A DNA stretch of 64,000 nucleotides from G958296245 sp963664035 (GTDB lineage Bacteria; Chloroflexota; Dehalococcoidia; Lucifugimonadales; G958296245). Shown piece by piece: positions 34,446-43,756 of the stretch; the stretch's first letter is position 1, and every line of letters begins with the position of its first letter. The translations under genes were made by a program, and so were the position numbers. Below the pieces are notes generated by a model. The model had not been told where the DNA came from, searched no databases, and was given only the letters and a program-made list of their open reading frames with translations. Location: contig OY760867.2 in assembly GCA_963664035.2 (NCBI GenBank), positions 248,001-312,000 of the forward strand. The letters are read 5' to 3'.

Positions 34446-35230
34446 CCGACATGTTCGACATGACCGGCAGGGCCGCCATCGTCACCGGCGGCGCGACCCA
34501 CCTCGGCCGCGCCATGGCCGCCGCCCTCTGCGAGCTCGGCGCATCCGTCACCATCGCCAGCCGACGCGCCGCCCTCTGCGAGCAGGTCGCCGCGCAGCTC
34601 CGCGCCGAAGGCTACGACTGCGCCGGCGCCGCCTGCGACGTGACCTCCGAGCGCGAGGTCGACGCCCTCGTGGACGCCGTGGCCGACAGGTGCGGCCGCC
34701 TCGACGTCATGGTCTGCAACGCCGGCGGCTCCGGCGACCTACCCTCCACCTACGTCCCCAACTCCTCCGTCGAGGAGTTCATGCACACCATCGACCTCAA
34801 CCTCAAGGGCGCCTACCTCTGCGCCCAGGCCGCCGCCCGCGTCATGGTCGAGCAACGCTCCGGCGCCATAATCACCGTCGGCTCCATCCACGGCTTCACC
34901 ACCAGCGACAAGCGCTTCTACGACGGCCTCGACATGCGACGGGGCGGCGTCGCATACCAGACCTCCAAGGGCGGCGTCATCCAGCTAACCCGCAACCTCG
35001 CCGGCGAACTCGGCGAGTACGGCGTGACCGCCAACTGCATCAGCCCCGGCCAAATCCCCACGCCCGACTCCAACGCTGAGATAGTCGAAAGGTTCCGCCT
35101 CAACCAGCCCATCCCCCGCTCCGGCGCACCCGACGACCTCAAGGGAGCCGTAGCCCTCCTCGCCTCCCCAGCCGGCGCATGGATCACAGGCCACAACCTC
35201 GTCGTAGACGGCGGCTGGACCATCTGGTAA
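34433..35230 (+). CDS. SDR-family oxidoreductase
   Basis: 265 residues from the ATG overlapping the upstream stop. Motifs: TGGATHLGRAMA for NAD(P), CNAGG, GSIHGF, YQTSKGG (catalytic Tyr and Lys), SPGQIPTP and VVDGGW. Typical length. Likely oxidises or reduces a polyol or sugar acid in the same pathway as the propeller protein. Confidence 0.92.
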   Translation: MPTVTDMFDMTGRAAIVTGGATHLGRAMAAALCELGASVTIASRRAALCEQVAAQLRAEGYDCAGAACDVTSEREVDALVDAVADRCGRLDVMVCNAGGSGDLPSTYVPNSSVEEFMHTIDLNLKGAYLCAQAAARVMVEQRSGAIITVGSIHGFTTSDKRFYDGLDMRRGGVAYQTSKGGVIQLTRNLAGELGEYGVTANCISPGQIPTPDSNAEIVERFRLNQPIPRSGAPDDLKGAVALLASPAGAWITGHNLVVDGGWTIW

Positions 35231-35246
35231 AACGAAGAGAAGTACC

Positions 35247-35492
35247 GTGAATGCTGAGCAAGGCTCAGTCCAACATCAGCCAACCCCCGTGGCGAACGGC
35301 AACCTGCGGCGTACCGTTCACGCCGTCCTCTTCAAGGGCGACCGCTACTTCGTCGCCGACTGCCTCGAGATCCCCGTCGTAACGCAGGGCCTGACCGTCG
35401 ACGAGACCCTGGCGAACCTCCACGAGGCCGTCGCCCTCCACATGGAAGACGAAGACCTGGATGACATCGGGCTAGTACTCCAACATTGTTGA
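35247..35492 (+). CDS. HicB-like/UPF0150 protein
   Basis: 81 residues from a GTG; the true start may be later. The core TVHAVLFKGDRYFVADCLEIPVVTQGLTVDETLANLHEAVALHME is the partial RNase H-like HicB fold. The C-terminus is shorter than usual, ending GLVLQHC just before a dispersed repeat. There is no HicA partner on either side, so it may be an orphan or remnant antitoxin. Confidence 0.65.
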   Translation: MNAEQGSVQHQPTPVANGNLRRTVHAVLFKGDRYFVADCLEIPVVTQGLTVDETLANLHEAVALHMEDEDLDDIGLVLQHC

Positions 35493-35507
35493 AAATGATG
35501 GCTAACC

Positions 35508-35556
35508 TTGGATCCCCTCCCCCATTTTGGGGGAGGGTTAGGGTGGGGGCACAGTT
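35508..35556. repeat. CCCTCCCCCATTTTGGGGGAGGG hairpin repeat
   Basis: A perfect stem (cctcccccattttgggggag) followed by ggttagggtggggg. It is a variant of the hairpin units at 9080 and 52960. It may act as a terminator on both strands. The remainder of the 35493-35699 gap contains no gene. Confidence 0.7.
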
Positions 35557-35699
35557 GCCTCGCGCAGTATCCTCGCAACCCTTCATTGTTAGGTTGTCGG
35601 TAGGGATGCAACGGCAATCGCCCTCGGCGCCACCTTCGGGCGGTCTATAATATCCGCTATCATGGGGCTGATACTGCCTACGTGAGGAAGAAATAGAGA

Positions 35700-36062
35700 A
35701 TGAAGCTGACGGAACTCATCGCCCAGGCCCCCTGGCGGGAGGCGGTCACCTACCGCGACACCTGGCCCCACGAATACGTCCTCAGCGAGAAGGACGGGCA
35801 GCGGGAACTGCTGGACGCCATCTACGCCCGCTTCCAGGACGGCGAGGGCGTAGAGTGCCGATTCTTCCGCGTGAGCAACAGGTACCTCTTCATCGGCGAC
35901 TTCAAGTACTGGTTCAACAACAAGTGGGACGGTTTCGACCCCGACGGTGAGAACGTGATCAACCGGGCCCGCCTGTACCGGGACCGGCGCGACTTCGTGA
36001 TCCAACCCGGCGACACAGGCAGACCAGGGGACTACCCGGCCAACCCGCCTCACCAAGCGTAA
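35700..36062 (+). CDS. hypothetical protein
   Basis: 120 residues, soluble and charged. The sequence TELIAQAPWREAVTYRDTWPHEYVL, then YLFIGDFKYWFNN and NRARLYRDRRDFVIQPGD, looks like a compact conserved domain, and coding bias matches the genome. I do not recognise a named family. It stands alone, with a TATAAT-like box about 50 bp upstream (35646). Confidence 0.7.
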   Translation: MKLTELIAQAPWREAVTYRDTWPHEYVLSEKDGQRELLDAIYARFQDGEGVECRFFRVSNRYLFIGDFKYWFNNKWDGFDPDGENVINRARLYRDRRDFVIQPGDTGRPGDYPANPPHQA

Positions 36063-36136
36063 GTCCGCCCAAGGAGATGCTCCCACTCCCGCCCTAATTT
36101 GTTAACATTGGAATTGGCATCCGTAGGTCAAAGCCT

Positions 36137-37378
36137 GTGAATAGACTCGCTACAACCATCGCCCTCAGCGCCGTCGCCGCCGTCCTGGCGGCGTGCGCGG
36201 ACGTGGAGACGCCGGCCGCTCCCACCCCGGAGCCCGCGGCCGTAGTCCAGGATGCCCCGGCTCCACCCGCGCCCGCCGAGGGCAGGCGCCTCACGGCGCT
36301 GGTGGGCGGAGGCCAGGACACCGTCTCCATCAACGCCTTCTTCCCGTCCACCATCCGCATCCGCGCCGGAGACACCGTGACGTGGAAGCTGAACAGCGAC
36401 GAGGTGCGCACCGTCTCGTTCCTCGCCGGCGAGCCGCTACCGACCGTCCCCGCCCGCGCCGACCTCGTCCCCGTGCCTGGCAGCGCCAACGGCGAGCTGA
36501 TGCTCAACCCCTGGTCCAACCTCCCCACCCGCGCCCCCGGCGCGCCCGTGGAGACCTACGACGGCTCCAGCTTCGTCAGCTCCGGCGTCATGTCCAAGGA
36601 CCCGATCGCGCCCGGCTTCGACCCAAACGACACCTTCACCGTCCGCTTCGACGTGCCGGGCACTTACGAATTCACCGACCTGAACCATCTCACGCCGCGG
36701 GGCTCCGTGGTGGTAGTGAACGGTGCCGGCGACGTGGACGACCAGGCGGCCATCGACGCCCGCGCCGCCGCGGAGATGCAACCCCTCGCGGACTTCGCCC
36801 AGCAGATGCGCGACGCCACGGCGATCCTGGGAGACATACGCCACCTATCCAGCAACTACCTCTTCTCGGATGAGTTCCTGGAGGCCCTCGGCCCCTACGC
36901 CGTGGAGGACTTCAGCGGCGAGATCATCTACAGGGAGCCGCTGTCCAACGGATCGGACCTGTGGATCGTCCAGGCCGCGCTGGGCCCGGAAGACTCCAAG
37001 CTGCTGGAGTTCATACCCAAGGAGCTTACCGTCAGGGCCGGCGACACCGTCTCGTGGAACTTCCCCACCGCCGGCCACTCCGTCGTCTTTGACCCGGTGG
37101 CCCCGTTCCCCGACCTCGTGAAGCAGGTCGTGGGCGACGAGTGGCCGCCAGCGCTCATAGTCGACCCCGACGTCGCCAAGCCGGTCGTCCCATCCTTCGT
37201 CTTCGACCCGACCCAGTACTACACCTCAGGGCTAATGGGCTTCGACGGAGCGCCCGGCGGCAAGGAGGTCCAGTTGAAGTTCACCCAGGTCGGCGTCTTC
37301 AACTACTTCTGCGCCGTCCACCGCGAGCTGGGCATGGAGGGAACCATACGGGTCATCAGCTACGTAGACGGCGAGTAG
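36137..37378 (+). CDS. cupredoxin (plastocyanin-like) lipoprotein
   Basis: 413 residues from a GTG. Lipoprotein signal ALSAVAAVLAAC, a short proline/alanine spacer, and two cupredoxin-like domains. The second (about 275-410) has all type 1 copper ligands: His314 in TAGHSVVF and Cys392, His395, Met400 in YFCAVHRELGM. The first (about 50-200) keeps the fold (IRAGDTVTWK, PGTYEF) but has no ligand cluster. It is an extracytoplasmic electron carrier, and the adjacent multicopper oxidase starts 17 bp downstream, so the two probably work together. Confidence 0.88.
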   Translation: MNRLATTIALSAVAAVLAACADVETPAAPTPEPAAVVQDAPAPPAPAEGRRLTALVGGGQDTVSINAFFPSTIRIRAGDTVTWKLNSDEVRTVSFLAGEPLPTVPARADLVPVPGSANGELMLNPWSNLPTRAPGAPVETYDGSSFVSSGVMSKDPIAPGFDPNDTFTVRFDVPGTYEFTDLNHLTPRGSVVVVNGAGDVDDQAAIDARAAAEMQPLADFAQQMRDATAILGDIRHLSSNYLFSDEFLEALGPYAVEDFSGEIIYREPLSNGSDLWIVQAALGPEDSKLLEFIPKELTVRAGDTVSWNFPTAGHSVVFDPVAPFPDLVKQVVGDEWPPALIVDPDVAKPVVPSFVFDPTQYYTSGLMGFDGAPGGKEVQLKFTQVGVFNYFCAVHRELGMEGTIRVISYVDGE

Positions 37379-37395
37379 GCCCGGGGAGGGCGCCT

Positions 37396-40300
37396 GTGCG
37401 CAGGGGGATCGGAGGGGCCGTCCTCGCGGTCCACGCCGCCGTCGGCCTCGCCGCCGTCGCCCTGCTCCTCGGCATGGGGGTGGCCGCCTGCGGCCGCGGC
37501 GACGACTCCTCCGCCGGCGAGGTCCTCCAGGAGCGGTTGGAGCGCCAGGCCGGCGTCCCGTCCGGCCATGACGGCTCCGAGGGCGCGCTGCTCGGCAGCA
37601 CCGACGCGGAGACCGTATCGCGCGGCGCGCGATGCCTCCCCGGTGCGCCCGTCCGTGAGTTCCGAATAGCCGCCGTCCACGTCGAGGTCACCCTCAACCG
37701 CTTCCTCGACTACGACCCCAACGGCCTGATGTACGTCCTCGAAGACCGGCTGGACGACGTCCGCCGCGAGGAGTCCCAGAACCGCGCCGCCCGCAACGGC
37801 GAGGCCGAGCCTGCCGTCTCCCTCGGATTACAGGGCGACGCCATACAGCCCCTCATCCTGCGCGTCAACCAGGGCGAGTGCCTGCGCGTCCGCCTGCGCA
37901 ACGCCCTGGAAGCCGCGCCCGCCAGCTTCCACCTCCACGGCAGCAGCCTATACGTCGCCGACACCGGCGCCCCCGCCGTCGCCGCCAATCCCGACGCCTC
38001 GGCCGCACCCGGCGAGAGCGTCCTCTACGAGTGGATGGTGGACGGCGACGAGCCGGAGGGGACCCACTACTTCCACAGCCACGGCGACGCCCGGCGCCGG
38101 ACGGGCCACGGCCTCTTCGGCGCCGTAATCGTCGAGCCAGCAGGCTCCGTCCATCTCGACCCCCGCACCGGCGACGAGATGCGCAGCGGCTGGGACGCCA
38201 TCATCGACGGCCCCGACGACAGCGACTTCCGCGAGCTAGCCATCGTCTACCACGAGATCGGCAACGAACGCTACCGCCACCTGGACCGGCACGATGCCCC
38301 CGTCTCACAACTAGACCCCTTCACGACGGCCTACCGCCCCGGCAGCCGCGCCATCAACTACCGCAGCGAGCCCTTCATGAACCGCATGGCCTTGCAGCAC
38401 GAGCGCGCCGGCTTCTTCGACGTCTCGCAGGCGTACAGCTCCTACGTCTTCGGCGACCCGGCAACCCCCATAGCCAGGGCATACCTCGGCGACCCCGTGA
38501 AGCAGCGGCTGGTGCATGGCGGCTCAGAGGTCTTCCACGTCCACCACGTGCACGGCGGCGCAATCCGCTGGCGGCGCCAGCCCGGCGTCGAGCGGACCGG
38601 CTTCGACGCCGGGCTCGTCAAGAGGCCGCCCCTGTTGCCCAGGGCGTCCGCCAGGATAGACTCCCAGGCGGTCGGCCCCTCCGAGACATACGACATAGAG
38701 AACGAGTGCGGCGCCGGCGGGTGCCAGCAGTCCGTCGGCGATTTCCTCATCCACTGCCACGTCGCCCACCACTACATCGCCGGCATGTGGATGTTCTGGC
38801 GCGTCTACAACACCCTGCAGGACGGAGAGGTCTCCCAAGACGACCTGCCCCCGCTCGTGGAGCTTCCAGACCGCGCCGGCAGGGTGCTCCAGGCGGTCAC
38901 GTCGGAGCAGCTACTGGACACGACCGTAAGCTGGGGAGGCAGCCCGCTCGCCGTCACGGCGGAGAGCCTCCCTGACCTGGTGGAGCGCCAACTCCCGCCG
39001 CAGGGCGAGGCGCGAGGCTACGACGCCTCCGTTCTGGACTGGGAGAGGGCGGGACTCCTATACCTGAACGAGCCCGACGACGACGCTGCGGCACAGCGGC
39101 GGCCCTTCCACTTCGACCCGCTCACCGGCAAGCTCGCCTACCCCTTCCTGCGACCGCACCTCGGCAAGCGCCCGCCGTTCGCGCCCGGCCACGGCCCCGC
39201 TCCCTTCCTCAGCCCCGTAACCAGTGGACGCGGCCCCCCCGCGCCCGGCGACGGTGGCCCCTCCGGCCTGTGCCCATCCGACACGAGGCTGGAGGAGCGC
39301 GTCATCCACGCAATCGACGTGCCCATCGCCTTCAACGAACGCGCCGGCCTGATCGACCCGGCCGGCCAGCTATACGTCCTGAAAGAGGACGAGGAGAGGG
39401 TGCGGGCCGACAACGACTATCGCGTCCCGCTCGCCATTCGCGGCAACGCGGGCGAGAGTTGCGTGGACATCCTGCTGAAGAGCGAGCTCCAGGACAACGC
39501 CGAAAACGGCTTCTTCAGCAAGGTAAACATCCACGTCCACTTCGTCCAGTTCGACGTACTCGCCAGCGACGGCGTGTCGACCGGCTTCGGCTACGAGCAG
39601 TCGGTAAGGCCGTTCACGTCCGAGGGCGAGACGGTGACCGGGCCCGCCGCCGCGGGTTCCGCGCGCCTCGCGCTCGAAAGCGCCGCCAGGTTCCAACCGG
39701 GTATCCTCGTCGGAGTGGGCATGGACCGGGCGGATACCTTCGAGGTGCGCCGCATCGAGGCCGTCGATGGCAACGCGCTGGTCTTCGAGGAGCCCCTGCG
39801 ATACGATCACGCGGCCGGAGAGGTGGTCAGCGCCGAGTTCGTGCGCTACCGCTGGTACCCGGACGTCCAGTTCGGCACGGCCTACTTCCACGACCACGTC
39901 AGGGCACTCACGTCGTGGGAGCATGGGCTGTTCGGCGCCTTCATCTCCGAGCCCCCCGGCTCCACCTACCACGACCCGCACACCGGCGAGGAGATAAGCA
40001 GCGGCCCCATCGCCGACGTGCATACCGACGGCGTGGTGTCTGCCGACGTGACCGGCAGCTTCCGCGAGATGGTCATGTTCATCCAGGACGACAACCCGCT
40101 GACCAACGTGCGCGACTCCAGCGGCAGCTCCCTCAACCTGCGCGTGGAGCCGCTGGCGTCCAGGGGCGGCGACCCCGCCCTGCTCTTCAGCAGCGTGGAG
40201 CACGGCGACCCCGCCACTCCCGTGCTGGAAGCTCACGTCGGCGACCCCATCGTCATACGGACCCTGGTATCGGCCGCCAACGACGTCCACACCTGGCACC

Positions 40301-41547
40301 TGGACGGCCACTGGTTCCGCGCCGAACCCCACAGCAACAGGTCGCCGCCCGTCAACACGGTCCACGTCGGCATATCCGAGAGGTACGACCTCGCCGTGCC
40401 CCGCGCCGGCGGGCCGCAGGCGATGCCGGGCGACTACCTCTACCGCAACGGGCGGGCCTTCAAGCTGCTGGAGGGCAGTTGGGGCATACTGCGCGTCCAC
40501 CCGCCGGGCGACCCGGGCCTGCTGGCGCTGCCCGGACGGAAAAGAGAATTGCCCCCGCCAGGCCCCGTCTGCCCGGACGATGCGCCCATGAAGGAGTACG
40601 CGGTCACGGCCATCGACGTCGCCCTGCCCATGCTCGGCGGCTCGCCGGGAAAGGCATACGCCCTCGACCAGGACGTCCAGCCGATCATAGCCGGGACGAA
40701 GGAGGTCGAGCCGCTCGTGCTCCACGTGAACGTGGGCGACTGCGTCGCGCTGGAGTTGACCAACGCCACGGATGCCCCCGTGTCCATCCACGCCGACATG
40801 CTCGCGTTCGACCCGTCCGACTCCTACGGCGCGGCGGTCGGACGCAACCCTGAGCAATCGGCGCCGCCCGGGGAGACGCGCAGGTACGTCTTCTACGCCC
40901 ACCCGGAGATCGGGGAGACCGTCGCGCTGCTGCGGGACTGGGCCGACGCGCTCCGAAACCCTGCCCTCGGCCTCTACGGCGCTATCGTCGTGGGCCCGGA
41001 GGGGGCGGAGTACACCCACCCCGCGACCGGAGATGACGTGTCGGGCCGGGCGGGATGGCGCGTGGACGTCCATCCGCCCGATGGACCGAGCTACCGCGGC
41101 TTCACCCTGTTCCTCCACGACGAGGACCCGTCCATCGGCACGCACCTGATGCCCTACGCCGAGGACGTGGCCGGCGTGGTCGGACTGAACTACCGCGCCT
41201 CGCCCGTCGCCAACGGCCAGTACCCCCGCCCTTCGACTCCGACGTTGGAGGCCCACCCGGGCGACCCCGTGAAGATACGCGTTCTAGCGCCCTACGGCGA
41301 GCAGGCCCACGTATTCACCGTCGAGGGCCACAGGTGGCCCCTGGAGCCTGGCCGTCCAGGCTCCACTCTGCTCAGCTCGGTCCAGGTCGGGCCGCTCGAG
41401 GCGGTGACGATCGCGATAGAGGGCGGCGCCGGGCCTCCGGGCGACTACCTGTACGGCGACCACAGGGAACCGTACAGGGAGGCCGGCCTATGGGGCATCT
41501 TCCGCGTCCTACCGCTCGGAGACGGCGGCCTTGCCGCTCTGCGTTAG
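37396..41547 (+). CDS. giant three-module multicopper oxidase-like lipoprotein
   Basis: 1383 residues from the GTG at 37396 (GGGAGGG upstream). Lipoprotein signal ends ALLLGMGVAAC. The first module (about 80-490) has the full copper set: FHLHG (about 178), YFHSHGD (about 225), FHVHHVHGG (about 378) and LIHCHVAHHYIAGMW (about 451). The second (about 640-1040) has NIHVHFVQFD, YFHDHVRALTSWEHG and DVHTWHLDGH. The third (about 1060-1380) is degenerate: SIHADML, YAHPEIGE and VEGHRW. The chain resembles three fused two-domain oxidases, about twice to three times the usual length. A catalytic role in metal or organic oxidation is likely for modules one and perhaps two. Confidence 0.82.
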   Translation: MRRGIGGAVLAVHAAVGLAAVALLLGMGVAACGRGDDSSAGEVLQERLERQAGVPSGHDGSEGALLGSTDAETVSRGARCLPGAPVREFRIAAVHVEVTLNRFLDYDPNGLMYVLEDRLDDVRREESQNRAARNGEAEPAVSLGLQGDAIQPLILRVNQGECLRVRLRNALEAAPASFHLHGSSLYVADTGAPAVAANPDASAAPGESVLYEWMVDGDEPEGTHYFHSHGDARRRTGHGLFGAVIVEPAGSVHLDPRTGDEMRSGWDAIIDGPDDSDFRELAIVYHEIGNERYRHLDRHDAPVSQLDPFTTAYRPGSRAINYRSEPFMNRMALQHERAGFFDVSQAYSSYVFGDPATPIARAYLGDPVKQRLVHGGSEVFHVHHVHGGAIRWRRQPGVERTGFDAGLVKRPPLLPRASARIDSQAVGPSETYDIENECGAGGCQQSVGDFLIHCHVAHHYIAGMWMFWRVYNTLQDGEVSQDDLPPLVELPDRAGRVLQAVTSEQLLDTTVSWGGSPLAVTAESLPDLVERQLPPQGEARGYDASVLDWERAGLLYLNEPDDDAAAQRRPFHFDPLTGKLAYPFLRPHLGKRPPFAPGHGPAPFLSPVTSGRGPPAPGDGGPSGLCPSDTRLEERVIHAIDVPIAFNERAGLIDPAGQLYVLKEDEERVRADNDYRVPLAIRGNAGESCVDILLKSELQDNAENGFFSKVNIHVHFVQFDVLASDGVSTGFGYEQSVRPFTSEGETVTGPAAAGSARLALESAARFQPGILVGVGMDRADTFEVRRIEAVDGNALVFEEPLRYDHAAGEVVSAEFVRYRWYPDVQFGTAYFHDHVRALTSWEHGLFGAFISEPPGSTYHDPHTGEEISSGPIADVHTDGVVSADVTGSFREMVMFIQDDNPLTNVRDSSGSSLNLRVEPLASRGGDPALLFSSVEHGDPATPVLEAHVGDPIVIRTLVSAANDVHTWHLDGHWFRAEPHSNRSPPVNTVHVGISERYDLAVPRAGGPQAMPGDYLYRNGRAFKLLEGSWGILRVHPPGDPGLLALPGRKRELPPPGPVCPDDAPMKEYAVTAIDVALPMLGGSPGKAYALDQDVQPIIAGTKEVEPLVLHVNVGDCVALELTNATDAPVSIHADMLAFDPSDSYGAAVGRNPEQSAPPGETRRYVFYAHPEIGETVALLRDWADALRNPALGLYGAIVVGPEGAEYTHPATGDDVSGRAGWRVDVHPPDGPSYRGFTLFLHDEDPSIGTHLMPYAEDVAGVVGLNYRASPVANGQYPRPSTPTLEAHPGDPVKIRVLAPYGEQAHVFTVEGHRWPLEPGRPGSTLLSSVQVGPLEAVTIAIEGGAGPPGDYLYGDHREPYREAGLWGIFRVLPLGDGGLAALR

Positions 41548-41592
41548 GTCCTTGGCCGGCTGCCCAAGCGCTCCTGTGCTAGAATCCGCGTT

Positions 41593-42810
41593 GTGAGCAG
41601 CGGACGCTACGATATCGCCGTCGTCGGAGGGGGGATCATCGGGCTTTCCACGGCAATGCTGCTGGCCCGTCGCCTCCCCCGCGTGAAGGTCGCCGTCCTC
41701 GAAAAGGAGGACGGCATAGCCCGGCACCAGACGGGCCGCAACAGCGGCGTCATCCACGCCGGCATCTACTACGCCCCCGGGTCCGCCAAGGCCAGCTTCT
41801 GCTACACCGGCAACAAGATGCTCCGCCGGTTCTGCGACGAGCGCGGAGTCCCATACGAGATGTGCGGGAAGGTCATCGTCGCCGTGAACGACGCCGAGGT
41901 GCCCCGCCTGCTCGAGCTGCACAGGCGCGGCGTCACGAACGGCGTACCCGGCCTCGAGCTCATAGGCCCCGAGCGGCTGCGCGAGCTGGAGCCGCACGCG
42001 GCCGGCGTGCGGGCCGTTTACTCCCCCGAGACCGGTATCGTCGACTACGCGGCGGTGGCGAGGGCCTTCGCCGAAGAGCTGATCGAGAACGGCGGCGAAG
42101 TGCTGACCGGGGCGCGGGTACTGGAAATATCCTCGGACCGTGAGGGCGTGCGGATTGGCACCACGTTGGGAGAGGTGGCCGCCGGGCGGCTGATCAACTG
42201 CGCGGGCCTCTACGCCGACAAGCTCGCCCTCGACGTGGGCATCGAACCCGGACTCCGCATAGTCCCCTTCAGGGGCGAGTTCTACTCCCTCGCCCAGGAG
42301 CGCTCCGGCCTCGTGAACGGCCTCGTCTATCCCGTCCCCGACCCGCAACTGCCGTTCCTGGGCGTCCACTTCACCAAGCGCATCGACGGAACGGTGGAGG
42401 CCGGCCCCAACGCCGTGCTCGCCTTCGCGCGAGAGGGCTACCGGAGCCTCGACGTAGACCTTGCCGAGCTGTGGGGAGCGCTGACCTACAAGGGCTTCTG
42501 GCGCATGTCGCGCGCTCATTGGCGGTCGGGGTTGAGCGAGCAGTACAGGTCCGCCGTTAAGGGAAGGATGGCCAGGTCCCTCCAGGTGCTCGTCCCAGGG
42601 GTGCGGAAGGCCGACCTGGTGAATCGCAGCGCCGGCGTGAGGGCGCAGGCCGTCGACCGCGAGGGACGGCTCGTGCAGGACTTCGCCATCGTCCGGGGCC
42701 CCAACTCCATCCACGTGCTGAACGCGCCCTCCCCGGCTGCCACCGCGTCGCTCGCCATAGGCAGCCATATCGTCGAGCTTGCCCAGGAGTCCATGGACGT
42801 CGCCGCATGA
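41593..42810 (+). CDS. lhgO: L-2-hydroxyglutarate oxidase
   Basis: 405 residues from GTG. FAD-binding Rossmann motif IAVVGGGIIGLSTA at the N-terminus, then TGRNSGVIHAGIYY, typical of LhgO, and GRLINCAGLYAD and PFRGEFYSL. C-terminal NAPSPAATASLAIG closes the FAD site. Oxidises L-2-hydroxyglutarate to 2-oxoglutarate, feeding electrons to the quinone pool. It may instead act on another 2-hydroxyacid. Confidence 0.88.
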   Translation: MSSGRYDIAVVGGGIIGLSTAMLLARRLPRVKVAVLEKEDGIARHQTGRNSGVIHAGIYYAPGSAKASFCYTGNKMLRRFCDERGVPYEMCGKVIVAVNDAEVPRLLELHRRGVTNGVPGLELIGPERLRELEPHAAGVRAVYSPETGIVDYAAVARAFAEELIENGGEVLTGARVLEISSDREGVRIGTTLGEVAAGRLINCAGLYADKLALDVGIEPGLRIVPFRGEFYSLAQERSGLVNGLVYPVPDPQLPFLGVHFTKRIDGTVEAGPNAVLAFAREGYRSLDVDLAELWGALTYKGFWRMSRAHWRSGLSEQYRSAVKGRMARSLQVLVPGVRKADLVNRSAGVRAQAVDREGRLVQDFAIVRGPNSIHVLNAPSPAATASLAIGSHIVELAQESMDVAA

Positions 42811-42835
42811 TACCCTGCCCAAGGAGGTAGCAACG

Positions 42836-43756
42836 TTGAAGATAGCCTACGCTTTTCGCCGCGCCGTTTCGTACCCGGACCCAGGGGGCGACTCGCTCCG
42901 CCTGCCAGAGGGCGAGGCCAGGACCCGCTTCCTGGAGTATGTCAACCGCGCAGGATTCGACGGAGTGGAGCTCGGCCTCGAGGCCGTTGGAGGCATGGAG
43001 ACCACAAGGCCGAGGGTGGACGAGCTCCGCAGGGAGCTCGAGGACCACGGCGTCCCGTGCGTGGCCGTAAGGGGAGGCGGAGGCTACCACGACCCGAGGA
43101 CCGCCGCCGCCAACAGGGAGGCCATTACGAAGGTCGTGGACGTAGCGTCCTGGATCGGCGCCGACATTGTGAATACCAGCACGGGCGGAGGGCTGCGGTA
43201 CCCAGGCCAGCCGGGCTCGTTCGTCGGCGAGCCCGTCTCTCAGGGCGCCAGCCGCGCGGCCTCCACGGCGGACTTCGAGCGGACCGCATCGGTGCTGCGC
43301 GAAGTGGGAAAGATGGCCGGCGACCGCGGCCTGGACGTCACCCTGGAGGTGCACCAGAACTCTATCACCGACAATAGCTGGTCCACCCTGCACGTGCTCG
43401 ACCTCGTGGACAGCCCCCACGTCTTCGCCAACCCGGACCTCGGCAACATCTTCTGGACCTACGAGACCCCGGAGGAGTCCTCCGAGCAAGCCATCCTCGC
43501 CCTCGCGCCGCGCTCGAAGTACTGGCACTGCAAGAACCTCATCAGGGTACACATCCCGGAGAACCGCCACTCCATCTTCCTACGCGTGCCCCTGCCCGAC
43601 GGCGAGATCGACTACCGCTTCGCCATCCACGCCATGATCGACGCCGGGTTCGACGGCTACCTCGCCGTCGAAGGCGCAAGGGCCGGCGACGCCCTCCACG
43701 CCGACCGCCGCAGCCTCGAGTACGTGAAGAGCGTCATTGCCGACCTCGAAGCATAG
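42836..43756 (+). CDS. sugar phosphate isomerase/epimerase-like TIM barrel
   Basis: 306 residues from the TTG at 42836, chosen because AAGGAGG lies 8 bp upstream; the frame extends further up without a site. Xylose-isomerase-like barrel: GFDGVELGLEAVGG, LDVTLEVHQNSITDN with a metal-binding Glu, and HVFANPDLGN, WHCKNLIRVH and GYLAVEGARAGD. Substrate unknown; often works with oxidases of sugar acids or inositols. Confidence 0.85.
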   Translation: MKIAYAFRRAVSYPDPGGDSLRLPEGEARTRFLEYVNRAGFDGVELGLEAVGGMETTRPRVDELRRELEDHGVPCVAVRGGGGYHDPRTAAANREAITKVVDVASWIGADIVNTSTGGGLRYPGQPGSFVGEPVSQGASRAASTADFERTASVLREVGKMAGDRGLDVTLEVHQNSITDNSWSTLHVLDLVDSPHVFANPDLGNIFWTYETPEESSEQAILALAPRSKYWHCKNLIRVHIPENRHSIFLRVPLPDGEIDYRFAIHAMIDAGFDGYLAVEGARAGDALHADRRSLEYVKSVIADLEA

